DNA of 40,399 nucleotides, from the NCBI GenBank assembly GCA_035556555.1, contig DATMES010000005.1, forward strand, positions 1 to 40,399, read 5' to 3'. This document shows positions 17,798-25,409 of the stretch, piece after piece. The notes under the pieces are model-generated. The model was not told the DNA's origin and searched no databases. It saw nothing but the letters and a program-made list of their open reading frames with translations. This DNA comes from Frankiaceae bacterium. Lineage in GTDB: Bacteria > Actinomycetota > Actinomycetes > BP-191. Positions within the stretch are counted from its first letter, which is position 1. Each line of letters begins with the position of its first letter. The translations under genes and the position numbers were made by a program.

Positions 17798-17866
17798 GTT
17801 ACTGGTGAGTAGCGACGTCGCCGTTCACCACTTCGCGTCTGGCCCGCGCCGCTACTCACCAGTAAC
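17798..17866 (+). repeat. Palindromic repeat PR, copy 2
   Basis: 69-bp element with perfect 17-bp arms, GTTACTGGTGAGTAGCG at 17798-17814 and its complement at 17850-17866, and a 35-bp centre containing GTCGCCGTTCACCAC. It lies in the divergent gap between the DUF559-like gene and serA, ending 30 nt before the serA -10-like box. Confidence 0.85.
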
Positions 17867-17896
17867 TTCCGGGCGGCCGGGCTGCGGGGGCCCGGG

Positions 17897-17902
17897 TAGG
17901 GT
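17897..17902 (+). promoter_or_regulatory. Putative -10 box for leaderless serA
   Basis: TAGGGT lies 6 nt before the ATG at 17909, with no Shine-Dalgarno sequence in between. Its upstream flank is the palindromic repeat copy 2. Confidence 0.45.
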
Positions 17903-17908
17903 CGGCGC

Positions 17909-19501
17909 ATGGGACGACCGGTGGTGCTTGTCGCGGAGGAGCTGGCGCCCAGTGCGCTCGACGTGCTGGGCTCCGACTTCGACGTACGGCACTGCGACGG
18001 CTCGGACCGTGCGCAGCTGCTGCCCGCGCTCAACGACGCGGACGCCGTGATCGTGCGCAGCGCCACCACGATCGACGCCGAGGCGCTCGCCGCCGCGCCC
18101 AAGCTCAAGGTCGTCGCCAGAGCGGGCATCGGGCTCGACAACGTCGACGTCCCCGCCGCCACCAAGGCCGGCGTCATGGTCGTCAACGCCCCCCAGTCGA
18201 ACGTCATCTCCGCCGCCGAGCACGCGGTCGCGCTGCTGCTCGCGGTGGCGCGACGCATCCCGCGAGCCGACGCCTCCCTCCGAGCAGGGGAGTGGAAGCG
18301 CTCGAAGTTCACCGGTGTCGAGCTCGCGGGGAAGACCGCCGGCATCGTCGGCCTGGGCCGCATCGGCGTGCTCGTCGCGCAGCGCCTGTCCGCGTTCGGC
18401 ATGCGGCTCGTCGCGTACGACCCCTACGTCCCCGCCGGCCGCGCCGCGCAGATGGGCGTACGCCTCCTGCCGCTCGACGACGTCCTCCACGAGGCCGACG
18501 TCGTCACGATCCACCTGCCGAAGACGAAGGAGACGTCGGGCCTGATCGGCGAGCGCGAGCTCGGCCTCATGAAGCCCGACGCGATCCTCGTCAACGCCGC
18601 CCGCGGCGGCCTGGTCGACGAGCACGCGCTCGCGCAGGCGCTGAAGAACGGCACCATCGCCGGCGCCGGCGTGGACGTCTACGCCACGGAGCCGTGCACC
18701 GACTCGCCGCTGTTCGCGTTCGACAACGTCGTCGCCACGCCGCACCTGGGCGCCTCCACCACGGAGGCCCAGGACAAGGCCGGCACCGCCGTCGCGCGCA
18801 GCGTCAAGCTCGCGCTCTCCGGCGAGTTCGTCCCCGACGCCGTCAACGTCCAGGCCGCCGGCGTCATCGCCGAGGAGATCCGCCCCGCGCTCCCGCTGGT
18901 CGAGAAGCTCGGCCAGGTCCTCACGGGCCTCGCCCAGGAGGTCGTCAGCAACCTCACCGTCGAGGTCCGCGGCGAGATCGCCGTCCACGACGTCAACGTC
19001 CTCAAGCTGGCCGCGCTCAAGGGCGTCTTCGCGCCGGTGGTCGAGGAGCCGGTGACGTACGTCAACGCCCCGCTGTTCGCCGAGGACCGCGGCGTCACCG
19101 TCGACCTCACGACGAGCAGCGAGAGCCCCGACTACCGCAACCTCATCACCCTTCGCGGCACGACGGCCAAGGGGACGGTCTCGGTCTCCGGAACGCTCAT
19201 CGGCCCGAAGATGCTCGAACGCCTCACCGAGGTCGACGGCTTCGACATCGACCTCACGCCGACGGCGCACCTCGCGTTCTTCCGCTACCACGACCGCCCG
19301 GGCATCGTCGGCGCGGTCGGCGGCATCCTCGGCGCCGCCGAGGTCAACATCGCGAGCATGCAGGTCTCCCGTACGCAGCAGGGTGGCGACGCGCTCATGG
19401 CCATCACGGTCGACACCGCGATCCCCGACGAGGCGCTGCGCGAGATCGGCGAGGCCGTCGGCGCGCACTCCGCCCGCGGCGTGGACCTCGTCGGGCAGTG
19501 A
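17909..19501 (+). CDS. serA: D-3-phosphoglycerate dehydrogenase
   Basis: 530-residue enzyme for the first step of serine synthesis, oxidising 3-phosphoglycerate to 3-phosphohydroxypyruvate with NAD. Visible are the substrate/nucleotide segment VVARAGIGLDNVDVPAATKA, the Rossmann motif AGIVGLGRIGVLVAQRL, Arg232 in NAARGGLVDEHAL, the acidic partner in VDVYATEPC, and catalytic His279 in VATPHLGASTTEAQ. Beyond residue about 315 come the allosteric substrate-binding domain and a C-terminal ACT domain (FRYHDRPGIVGAVGGILGAA), as in the long mycobacterial-type enzyme (about 528 residues), so serine feedback is likely. The stop overlaps the GTG of the next gene (GTGA). Confidence 0.96.
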   Translation: MGRPVVLVAEELAPSALDVLGSDFDVRHCDGSDRAQLLPALNDADAVIVRSATTIDAEALAAAPKLKVVARAGIGLDNVDVPAATKAGVMVVNAPQSNVISAAEHAVALLLAVARRIPRADASLRAGEWKRSKFTGVELAGKTAGIVGLGRIGVLVAQRLSAFGMRLVAYDPYVPAGRAAQMGVRLLPLDDVLHEADVVTIHLPKTKETSGLIGERELGLMKPDAILVNAARGGLVDEHALAQALKNGTIAGAGVDVYATEPCTDSPLFAFDNVVATPHLGASTTEAQDKAGTAVARSVKLALSGEFVPDAVNVQAAGVIAEEIRPALPLVEKLGQVLTGLAQEVVSNLTVEVRGEIAVHDVNVLKLAALKGVFAPVVEEPVTYVNAPLFAEDRGVTVDLTTSSESPDYRNLITLRGTTAKGTVSVSGTLIGPKMLERLTEVDGFDIDLTPTAHLAFFRYHDRPGIVGAVGGILGAAEVNIASMQVSRTQQGGDALMAITVDTAIPDEALREIGEAVGAHSARGVDLVGQ

Positions 19502-20307
19502 CGCGGTTCACGACGCCGGACGGCGTGACGCTGGCGTACCGGCTCGTCGGCGAGGGCCCGTACCTCCTCTGCCAGCCCGGCGGACCTGGCCGCGCCTCCT
19601 CCTACCTCAGAGACCTCGCGGGCCTCGACAGGACGCGCACCCTCGTCCTCCTCGACTCGCGCGGCACCGGCGACTCCGACCGGCCGCCACCGGAACACCT
19701 CACGTGGCCGCACCTCGTCGGCGACCTCGACGCCCTCCGCGAGCACCTCGGCGCCGACACCGTCGACGTGCTCGGACACAGCGCGGGCGCTGTCGTCGCG
19801 CAGGCGTACGCCGCCGCGCACCCGCACCGCATCCAGCGCCTCGTGCTCGTCACGCCGTCGGGCCGGCTCCAGCTCGACGACCCGGCGCCCGACACCGAGC
19901 GCATCGTCCGTGCGCGCACCGACATCCCCGAGGCCGTCGAGGCGTACTTGAAAGGCGAGAGCCCCGCGCTACGGCCAGCCCTCTACGGACGCTGGGACGA
20001 CGACATCAGGGCGCACGCGTACGGCGCCGACACCGAGATGGACGACGTCGCCGAACGCTCGTTCAACGCCGACCCGCAGCCCGACCGCGCCGCCATCGTG
20101 CAGGCGCTGACAGGAGTCACGAGCCCCGTCCTCGTCGTCGCCGGCGACCGCGACGGCGCGACCGGCGTGGAGAGCGCGTACGCCGTCGCGGCGTCGTTCC
20201 CGAACGCCCGCGTCGACGTCCTCCCAGGCGTGGGGCACTTCCCGTGGGTCGAGGTCCCTGAGCGATTCCGGTCACTCGTCGCGGAGTTCCTCGAAACGCC
20301 GGTCTGA
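19498..20307 (+). CDS. Alpha/beta hydrolase, proline-iminopeptidase-like
   Basis: 269-residue enzyme with an intact alpha/beta-hydrolase triad: Ser95 in VLGHSAGAVVAQ, Asp in VVAGDRDGATG and His in LPGVGHFPWVEVPERF. The oxyanion-hole segment LLCQPGGPGRASSYLRD and the LVLLDSRGTGDSDRP strand resemble peptidase family S33 (prolyl iminopeptidases), but simple esterases share these features, so the substrate is uncertain. The GTG start overlaps the serA stop by 4 nt, so it is co-translated with serA. No signal peptide. Confidence 0.85.
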   Translation: MTRFTTPDGVTLAYRLVGEGPYLLCQPGGPGRASSYLRDLAGLDRTRTLVLLDSRGTGDSDRPPPEHLTWPHLVGDLDALREHLGADTVDVLGHSAGAVVAQAYAAAHPHRIQRLVLVTPSGRLQLDDPAPDTERIVRARTDIPEAVEAYLKGESPALRPALYGRWDDDIRAHAYGADTEMDDVAERSFNADPQPDRAAIVQALTGVTSPVLVVAGDRDGATGVESAYAVAASFPNARVDVLPGVGHFPWVEVPERFRSLVAEFLETPV

Positions 20308-20336
20308 GACGCCGTTCTCCGCGAGACTTTTCCGTC

Positions 20337-21848
20337 GTGACCACGACGACTCTCGCGGGCCCGCGCCGTTCGGTGGCGGGCCGCGCCACGCTCGCCGCGC
20401 TGCTCCTGCTCGGCTTCTACCTGCTCGGCTTCGCGATCATCGGCACGCTCGCGGCCATCAACATCGCGTTCTTCGCGAACGGCCGCGTCCCCGTCCGCAT
20501 CACGATCTTCTCGGTGATCGTGGCGTTCGCTCTGCTGCGCGGGATGTTCTTCGTGGAGAAGCGCGGCGGCGCCGACGAGATCACCGGACTCGCGGTGACC
20601 GACGCCGACGAGCCGAGGCTCTGGGCGCTGATCCGCGAGATCGCGCAGCAGCTCGGCACCGATCCGCCGGCGCGCGTGTACCTGGTGCCCGACGTCAACG
20701 CGTTCGTGACCCAGCGCAGCAAGCTGATGGGCCTCGTGCCCGGCGAACGCATCATGGGCATCGGCCTGCCGTTGCTGCACGTGCTCACGGTCGACGAGCT
20801 GCGCGGCGTTCTGGCGCACGAGTTCGGGCATTACACCGGCGGCGACACGCGCCTCGGCCCGCTCGTCTACCGCGGCCGCGCGTCGATCGGCCGCACGATC
20901 GGCCACCTCGGCGCGGACTCGTTGCTGGCCACGGTGTTCACGACGTACGGCAAGCTCTACCTCCGCGTCAGCCAGGCGGTCTCGCGCCGCCAGGAGCTCG
21001 ACGCCGACGCCAACGCTGCCCGCGTCGCCGGCCCCGCGGCGCACGCCTCCGCGCTGCGGAAGGTGCACGTCGCGGACCCGGTGTTCGACACGTTCATCGG
21101 CCGCTTCGTCCAGCCGCTCTGGAACGCCGACGCGAGGCCCCGCGCCCTCTACGCCGGCTTCGAGCAGTTCCACGACCACCCCGACCACGAGGAGTCGCTG
21201 GCCCGCGTCGCCGCGCGGATGGAGGAGCGGGAGGGCGATCGGTACGACTCGCACCCCGCCCTGCGCGTCCGCCTCGCCGCCCTCGGCGACGTGCCCGCCG
21301 AGGCCGAGGACGGCGACCGCGCGCGGACGCTGCTCGCCGACGCGGACCAGGTGGACGAGCGGATGTCGCTGCTCGTCTCCCGGCTCGGGACGGAGAGCAA
21401 CTCGCTGCGCGCCGTGGAGTGGGACGACGCTGCCGCGGAGACGATGCTCGCGCCGGTCGTGCGCCAGGACCAGGCGCGGCTGTACGCCGCCGTCTCCACC
21501 CTGACGGGCGCCGAGCCGACGGTCGGCGCCGCACTCGACCTCGTCGAGGCGGGCCGCGTCGTCGAGCTCGCGACCGCGATCGACCAGCGCGTCGCCACAG
21601 TGCCCGAGGAGGACCGGCTCGAGGTGTCGAACGACCTCGTCGCCGACCTGCTCGCGGGCGCCGTCGGCGCGGCGCTGACGACCGAGCGCGGCTGGCGCTG
21701 GGGGCTGCGCTGGTCCGGCCCCGCGGCGCTCGTCGCCCCGACGGGGAAGCCCTGGGACTACGGCAAGGCGGTGTACGACGCCGTCGGCGACCCCGCCAAC
21801 CTCCCGGCCCTGCGCAAGAAGCTGCGCGCAACCGGCATCGCGGCATAG
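20337..21848 (+). CDS. M48-family membrane metalloprotease
   Basis: 503-residue protein. Two hydrophobic helices lie at about 17-45 and 53-70, before a zinc protease domain with the HEFGH motif at 161-165 (DELRGVLAHEFGHYTGGDTR) and the third ligand in SRRQELDADANAARVAG. This is the arrangement of the M48/HtpX-like peptidases, which degrade or process membrane proteins. Beyond about residue 280 is a long acidic region of unknown fold, longer than HtpX (about 290 residues), matching the larger actinobacterial M48 proteins. The GTG start lies 29 nt after the preceding hydrolase gene. Active-site residues are intact. Confidence 0.88.
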   Translation: MTTTTLAGPRRSVAGRATLAALLLLGFYLLGFAIIGTLAAINIAFFANGRVPVRITIFSVIVAFALLRGMFFVEKRGGADEITGLAVTDADEPRLWALIREIAQQLGTDPPARVYLVPDVNAFVTQRSKLMGLVPGERIMGIGLPLLHVLTVDELRGVLAHEFGHYTGGDTRLGPLVYRGRASIGRTIGHLGADSLLATVFTTYGKLYLRVSQAVSRRQELDADANAARVAGPAAHASALRKVHVADPVFDTFIGRFVQPLWNADARPRALYAGFEQFHDHPDHEESLARVAARMEEREGDRYDSHPALRVRLAALGDVPAEAEDGDRARTLLADADQVDERMSLLVSRLGTESNSLRAVEWDDAAAETMLAPVVRQDQARLYAAVSTLTGAEPTVGAALDLVEAGRVVELATAIDQRVATVPEEDRLEVSNDLVADLLAGAVGAALTTERGWRWGLRWSGPAALVAPTGKPWDYGKAVYDAVGDPANLPALRKKLRATGIAA

Positions 21849-21861
21849 GGGGAGCGCACGC

Positions 21862-21867
21862 TACCGT
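21862..21867 (+). promoter_or_regulatory. Putative -10 box for leaderless ilvE
   Basis: TACCGT, then exactly 7 nt, then the ATG at 21875. The nearest purine-rich stretch (GGGGGAG at 21848-21854) is too far from the ATG for a ribosome binding site. Confidence 0.5.
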
Positions 21868-21874
21868 CGTACGC

Positions 21875-22954
21875 ATGACGGACCTCGACCTCGCCATCGA
21901 GCTGACCGGCACGCCGCGCGACCCCGCGGACGTGCTGGCCGACCCCGGCTTCGGGCGGCACTTCACCGACCACATGGCCACCGCCCGCTGGACCCGTGAG
22001 GGCGGCTGGGGCGAGGCGCGGATCCGGCCGTACGCGCCGCTGTCGTTCGACCCGGCGACGTCGTTCCTGCACTACGGGCAGGCGATCTTCGAGGGCTTCA
22101 AGGCGTACCGCCACCCCGACGGCTCGGTGCACACGTTCCGGCCCGAGCGCAACGCCGCGCGCTTCGCCCGCTCCGCCGCGCGGCTCGCGCTGCCGGAGCT
22201 GCCGCCGGAGTGGTTCGTGGGGCTCGCCGACGAGCTGATCCGTACGGACCGCGAGTGGGTCCCGACGGGCGGCGAGTCGAGCCTGTACCTGCGGCCGTTC
22301 ATGCTCGGCACCGAGGTCGGCCTCGGCGTGCGGCCGAGCAGCGAGGCGCTCTTCCTGATCATCGCGTCGCCTGCGGGCTCGTACTTCGCCGGCGGCGTGA
22401 AGCCGGTCTCGATCTGGCTCTCCGAGGAGTACGTCCGCGCGGCGCCCGGCGGCACCGGCGCGGCGAAGAGCGCCGGCAACTACGCCGCCAGCCTCATCGC
22501 CCAGCAGGAAGCGATCGCGAACGGCTGCGAGCAGGTGGCGTTCGTCGACGCCGTCGAACGCCGCTGGGTCGAGGAGCTCGGCGGCATGAACCTGTTCTTC
22601 GTCCACGAGGACGGCCTCATCGTCACGCCGGAGCTGACCGGCACGATCCTCGAGGGCGTCACGCGCGACACGATCCTCACCCTCGCCGACGGGCTGGGCC
22701 ACAAGGTCGAGGAACGCCGCGTCGACATCGAGGAGTGGCAGAAGGGCGTGCTCGAGGGGACGGTCACCGAGGTCTTCGCCTGCGGCACCGCCGCGGTCGT
22801 CACGCCGGTCGGCGTCCTGCGCTGGCGCGGCGGCGAGGCGGTCACCGGCGACGGCGGCACCGGGCCCGTCACGGCGAGCATCCGCGGCGCGCTGCTCGAC
22901 CTGCAGCAGGGTCGTACGGAGGACCCCCACGGCTGGCTGCACCGCGTCTGCTGA
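21875..22954 (+). CDS. ilvE: Branched-chain amino acid aminotransferase, long form
   Basis: 359-residue PLP enzyme (fold type IV) that makes the last, reversible transamination of Val, Leu and Ile synthesis. Motifs: FLHYGQAIFEGFKAYRHPDG, SLYLRPFMLGTEVGLGVRPS, the PLP lysine Lys198 in GTGAAKSAGNYAASLIAQQE, EELGGMNLFFVHEDGLIVTP and EVFACGTAAVVTPVG. Length and motifs match the type II/eukaryote-like BCATs usual in actinobacteria (about 360 residues). Followed by a strong hairpin (22965-22995) and then a second, different BCAT. In related genomes this gene usually follows leuB, which is absent here. Confidence 0.95.
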   Translation: MTDLDLAIELTGTPRDPADVLADPGFGRHFTDHMATARWTREGGWGEARIRPYAPLSFDPATSFLHYGQAIFEGFKAYRHPDGSVHTFRPERNAARFARSAARLALPELPPEWFVGLADELIRTDREWVPTGGESSLYLRPFMLGTEVGLGVRPSSEALFLIIASPAGSYFAGGVKPVSIWLSEEYVRAAPGGTGAAKSAGNYAASLIAQQEAIANGCEQVAFVDAVERRWVEELGGMNLFFVHEDGLIVTPELTGTILEGVTRDTILTLADGLGHKVEERRVDIEEWQKGVLEGTVTEVFACGTAAVVTPVGVLRWRGGEAVTGDGGTGPVTASIRGALLDLQQGRTEDPHGWLHRVC

Positions 22955-22964
22955 TTTTCGGGGT

Positions 22965-22995
22965 CCCCGCGGCCGCGCGCAGCGCGGTCGTGGGG
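22965..22995 (+). terminator. Strong hairpin after ilvE
   Basis: Two 14-nt arms, 22965-22978 and 22982-22995, pair fully (two G-U pairs) around a 3-nt loop, 10 nt past the ilvE stop. No T-run follows, so termination efficiency is uncertain. It directly abuts the promoter of the next gene. Confidence 0.5.
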
Positions 22996-23003
22996 GGAGT
23001 TGA

Positions 23004-23009
23004 CATACT
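23004..23009 (+). promoter_or_regulatory. Putative -10 box for the second aminotransferase
   Basis: CATACT, preceded by TTGA, then 7 nt (CCCGGGC) and the ATG at 23017. No Shine-Dalgarno; leaderless start likely. Confidence 0.5.
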
Positions 23010-23016
23010 CCCGGGC

Positions 23017-23943
23017 ATGCCGATCACGCCCACCAAGAAGATCTGGATGGACGGCGAGCTCGTCGACTGGGACGACGCCACCATCCACGTGCTCAACCCG
23101 ACGCTGCACTACGGGTGGGGCGTGTTCGAGGGCATCCGCGCGTACGCCACCGACCGCGGCCCCGCGGTATTCCGGCTGACCGAGCACATCGAGCGCCTGT
23201 TCCGTTCGGCGCACATCTACTTCCTCGAGCCGCAGTTCACGGTCGAGCAGGTCATCGCCGCGACGAAGGAGACCGTCCGCGTCAACGACGTCGAGTCCTG
23301 CTACATCAGGCCTCTCATGTACCTCGGCCACGGCGAGATGGGCCTGCTCCCCGTCACGTCCAACACGCGCATCTCCATCGCCGTCTGGCCGTGGGGGACG
23401 TACCTCGGCGATGCGGCCGAGGAGAACGGCGTCCGCGCCCGCGTCTCGTCGTGGCAGCGGATCAGCGCCAACGCCATCCCGCCGGCGGGCAAGGGCACCG
23501 GCCAGTACATCAACTCCTCGCTGGCCAAGGTCGAGGCGATCAAGGCCGGCTACGACGAGGCGATCATGCTCACGCCCAGCGGCAACGTCGCCGAGGGCTC
23601 CGGGGAGAACCTCTTCGTCGTCACGCGCGGCACCGTCTACACGCCGCCGGTCGTGGACGGTGTGCTCGCAGGCCTGACTCGCGACTCGATCATGACGATG
23701 GCGCGCGACGAGGGCATCGAGGTCGTCGAGAAGAGCATCGTCCGCTCCGACCTGTACCTCGCCGACGAGGTGTTCTGCACAGGCACCGCCGCGGAGGTCG
23801 TGCCGATGGTCGAGATCGACGACCGCAAGGTCGGTAAGGGCGTTCCCGGGCCGGTCACGAAGCGGCTCATCGAGCTGTACCGCCAAGCCGTCACCGGACG
23901 GCTCGACCGGTACAAGGAGTGGAACGAGTACGTGCGCGAGTAG
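23017..23943 (+). CDS. ilvE: Branched-chain aminotransferase, short E. coli-like form
   Basis: 308-residue fold-type-IV PLP aminotransferase, the same length as E. coli IlvE (309). Motifs: MDGELVDWDDATIHVLNPTL, HYGWGVFEGIRAY, CYIRPLMYLGHGEMG, Lys159 in AGKGTGQYINSSLAKVEAI (same position as in E. coli), EGSGENLFVVTRGTVYTPPV and EVFCTGTAAEVVPM. It is clearly different from the 359-residue enzyme just upstream, so the two are not a recent tandem duplication. Most likely a second BCAT; a D-amino acid aminotransferase or aminodeoxychorismate lyase role cannot be excluded within fold type IV, but the E. coli-type motifs favour BCAT. Confidence 0.9.
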   Translation: MPITPTKKIWMDGELVDWDDATIHVLNPTLHYGWGVFEGIRAYATDRGPAVFRLTEHIERLFRSAHIYFLEPQFTVEQVIAATKETVRVNDVESCYIRPLMYLGHGEMGLLPVTSNTRISIAVWPWGTYLGDAAEENGVRARVSSWQRISANAIPPAGKGTGQYINSSLAKVEAIKAGYDEAIMLTPSGNVAEGSGENLFVVTRGTVYTPPVVDGVLAGLTRDSIMTMARDEGIEVVEKSIVRSDLYLADEVFCTGTAAEVVPMVEIDDRKVGKGVPGPVTKRLIELYRQAVTGRLDRYKEWNEYVRE

Positions 23944-23980
23944 TACAAAAACGGGCATCCCCTCACTCAAGGAGCCCTCG

Positions 23981-24154
23981 ATGCCCCGCACGTTCCGTCT
24001 CGCGCTCGTCGCCGTCGCGCTGGCCGGTGTGGTCGCGCCCGCCGCCGCGTCGGCCGATCCCGAGCCGCCCTGCAAGCTCACCGGGGGGCCGCAGCTGGAG
24101 TTCCACGACGGCCGTCCGGTCGTCGTCGTCTACCCGTACCAGTGGGTCTGCTGA
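23981..24154 (+). CDS. Tiny secreted peptide 1
   Basis: 57-residue ORF. AAGGAG lies 6-7 nt before the ATG. Residues 1-26 form a signal peptide (MPRTFRLALVAVALAGVVAP, then AAASA). The mature part of about 31 residues has one Cys near its start (PPCKL) and one as the last residue (YPYQWVC), a likely disulfide. Together with the next ORF, it shares layout: MPRTFR or MRTFR start, Ala-rich signal, a run of valines and a terminal Cys. Function unknown. Confidence 0.65.
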   Translation: MPRTFRLALVAVALAGVVAPAAASADPEPPCKLTGGPQLEFHDGRPVVVVYPYQWVC

Positions 24155-24166
24155 CGGAGGTCGCTC

Positions 24167-24313
24167 ATGCGTACGTTCCGCATCGCCGTGTCCGCGCTCG
24201 CTCTCGTCGCCGTCGCCGCCCCCGCGGCGTCCGCAGGCAACCAGTGCGAGCCCTACGTGTACTACGAGCAGGTCGGCCCCGTCGCCGTGCCCGTCGTCAC
24301 CGTCGTCTGCTAG
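24167..24313 (+). CDS. Tiny secreted peptide 2
   Basis: 48-residue ORF 12 nt after peptide 1, with ACGGAGG 6 nt before its ATG. Signal peptide MRTFRIAVSALALVAVAAPA then ASA; the mature peptide is about 24 residues: one Cys at NQC, several Tyr, and a Val-rich end finishing in Cys (VVTVVC). It looks like a diverged copy of peptide 1, probably co-transcribed with it. Followed by a strong terminator. Function unknown. Confidence 0.65.
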   Translation: MRTFRIAVSALALVAVAAPAASAGNQCEPYVYYEQVGPVAVPVVTVVC

Positions 24314-24320
24314 CTCGCAT

Positions 24321-24366
24321 CACGAAGGGCGGGTCGCCGGCACGCGCCGGTGCCCGCCCTTCGTCG
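24321..24366. terminator. Bidirectional terminator
   Basis: CGAAGGGCGGG (24323-24333) pairs perfectly with CCCGCCCTTCG (24353-24363), and an inner CCGGC/GCCGG hairpin fills the loop. It is placed between the stop of the tiny peptide gene and the convergent HiPIP-like gene, so it can serve both strands. Confidence 0.75.
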
Positions 24367-24374
24367 TGCCCGGG

Positions 24375-24617
24375 CTACGAGGGGCTGGGGATCTCCTCCC
24401 ACCACTGGCACCACCAGTCCGCGCCCACGAGGATGCGGATCTTCGGGTGCCAGCAGTAGGAGATGTCCTTCTCCGCCTCGAGGTAGTAGAGGCAGTTGTC
24501 GCAGCGCTCGTCGCCGTACGGCTTCCCCTTGAGGATCGAGTCCTCGATGAGGTGCTGCAGCTTGAGGTGGTTCTCTTCGTCGATGGGCTTCGGCTCGGGA
24601 AGGGGCAGTTCCGTCAT
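24375..24617 (-). CDS. HiPIP-like four-cysteine protein
   Basis: 80-residue cytoplasmic protein. The C-terminal half has Cys spacing C-x2-C-x12-C-x14-C: RCDNCLYYLEAEKD, ISYCWHPKIRILVGADWWCQ, then WW. This reproduces the high-potential iron-sulfur protein pattern (C-x-N-C-x2-Y, G-x-C, FPGK-x-V-x-A-x-GWC-x-x-W/Y), including the aromatic residues around the cluster. Classical HiPIPs are exported electron carriers with a [4Fe-4S] cluster; this one has no signal sequence and an acidic, proline-rich N-terminus. A zinc site is the alternative. It is divergent from the FAH-family gene, with only 30 nt between starts, and convergent with the small peptides. Confidence 0.7.
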   Translation of the reverse strand: MTELPLPEPKPIDEENHLKLQHLIEDSILKGKPYGDERCDNCLYYLEAEKDISYCWHPKIRILVGADWWCQWWEEIPSPS

Positions 24618-24634
24618 GCCTCCATCCAAGCAGG

Positions 24635-24640
24635 TAGCCT
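24635..24640 (+). promoter_or_regulatory. Putative -10 box for the FAH-family gene
   Basis: TAGCCT followed by 7 nt and the GTG at 24648. It lies in the 30-nt divergent gap, so the promoter must overlap the 5' end of the HiPIP-like gene. Confidence 0.45.
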
Positions 24641-24647
24641 CCCGCCC

Positions 24648-25409
24648 GTGCGCATCGCGAGGTTCAGCGTCGAGGGCGACGTGTCGTTCGGCGTCGTCGA
24701 GGGAGACGAGGTCGCGGCGCTGTCGTCGCACCCGTTCGGGCCGGTGTCGTTCAGCGGCGCGCGCTACGCCCTGGGCGACGTACGCCTGCTCGCCCCGATC
24801 ATCCCCAGCAAGGTCGTCGCGATCGGCAAGAACTACGCCGACCACGCCCGTGAGATGGGCGGCGAGCCGCCGGCGGCGCCGGTGATCTTCCTCAAGCCGT
24901 CGACAGCGGTGGTCGGTGCCGGCGACCCGATCGCGCGGCCCGCTTCGGTCGAGCGGCTCGACTACGAGGGCGAGCTCGCGGTGGTCATCGGCAGGCTCGC
25001 GCGCGACGTGCCGCGCGAACGCGCGCTCGACGCGGTCCTCGGCTACACCTGCGCCAACGACGTCACCGCGCGCGACCAGCAGCAGACCGACGGGCAGTGG
25101 TCGCGGGCCAAGGGGTACGACTCGTTCTGCCCGCTGGGGCCGTGGATCGAGACCGACCTCGACCCCGCCGGCGCGCGGGTCACGACGACGCTGAACGGCG
25201 AGACGAAGCAGGACGCCCCGACGTCGCTGCTGCTGCACTCGGTCCCCGACCTGGTGGCGTACGTCACCGCCGTCATGACCCTGCTCCCTGGCGACGTGCT
25301 GCTGACGGGCACACCCGCGGGCGTCGGCCCGATGGACGTGGGGGACGAGGTGTCGGTGACCGTCGCCGGCATCGGCACGCTGACGAACCCGGTGGTGGCG
25401 CGTGGTTGA
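24648..25409 (+). CDS. Fumarylacetoacetate-hydrolase-family protein
   Basis: 253-residue enzyme of the FAH superfamily. Motifs: VVAIGKNYADHAREMGGEPP, the metal-binding RLDYEGELAVVIGRLARDV (paired Glu residues), GYTCANDVTARDQQQ, KGYDSFCPLGPWIET and LLTGTPAGVGPM. The family includes acylpyruvases, oxaloacetate decarboxylases and 2-hydroxyhepta-2,4-diene-dioate isomerases; the substrate is not predictable from these motifs. The GTG start fits a leaderless transcript. Its 3' end overlaps gltX by 8 nt, a pairing that suggests co-transcription with gltX. Confidence 0.88.
   Translation: MRIARFSVEGDVSFGVVEGDEVAALSSHPFGPVSFSGARYALGDVRLLAPIIPSKVVAIGKNYADHAREMGGEPPAAPVIFLKPSTAVVGAGDPIARPASVERLDYEGELAVVIGRLARDVPRERALDAVLGYTCANDVTARDQQQTDGQWSRAKGYDSFCPLGPWIETDLDPAGARVTTTLNGETKQDAPTSLLLHSVPDLVAYVTAVMTLLPGDVLLTGTPAGVGPMDVGDEVSVTVAGIGTLTNPVVARG

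Noticed and set aside
16773-17866. Insertion sequence carrying the DUF559-like gene
   Set aside because: No transposase motif in the protein and no target-site duplication visible beyond the repeats. Mobility is left as a hypothesis in the findings.
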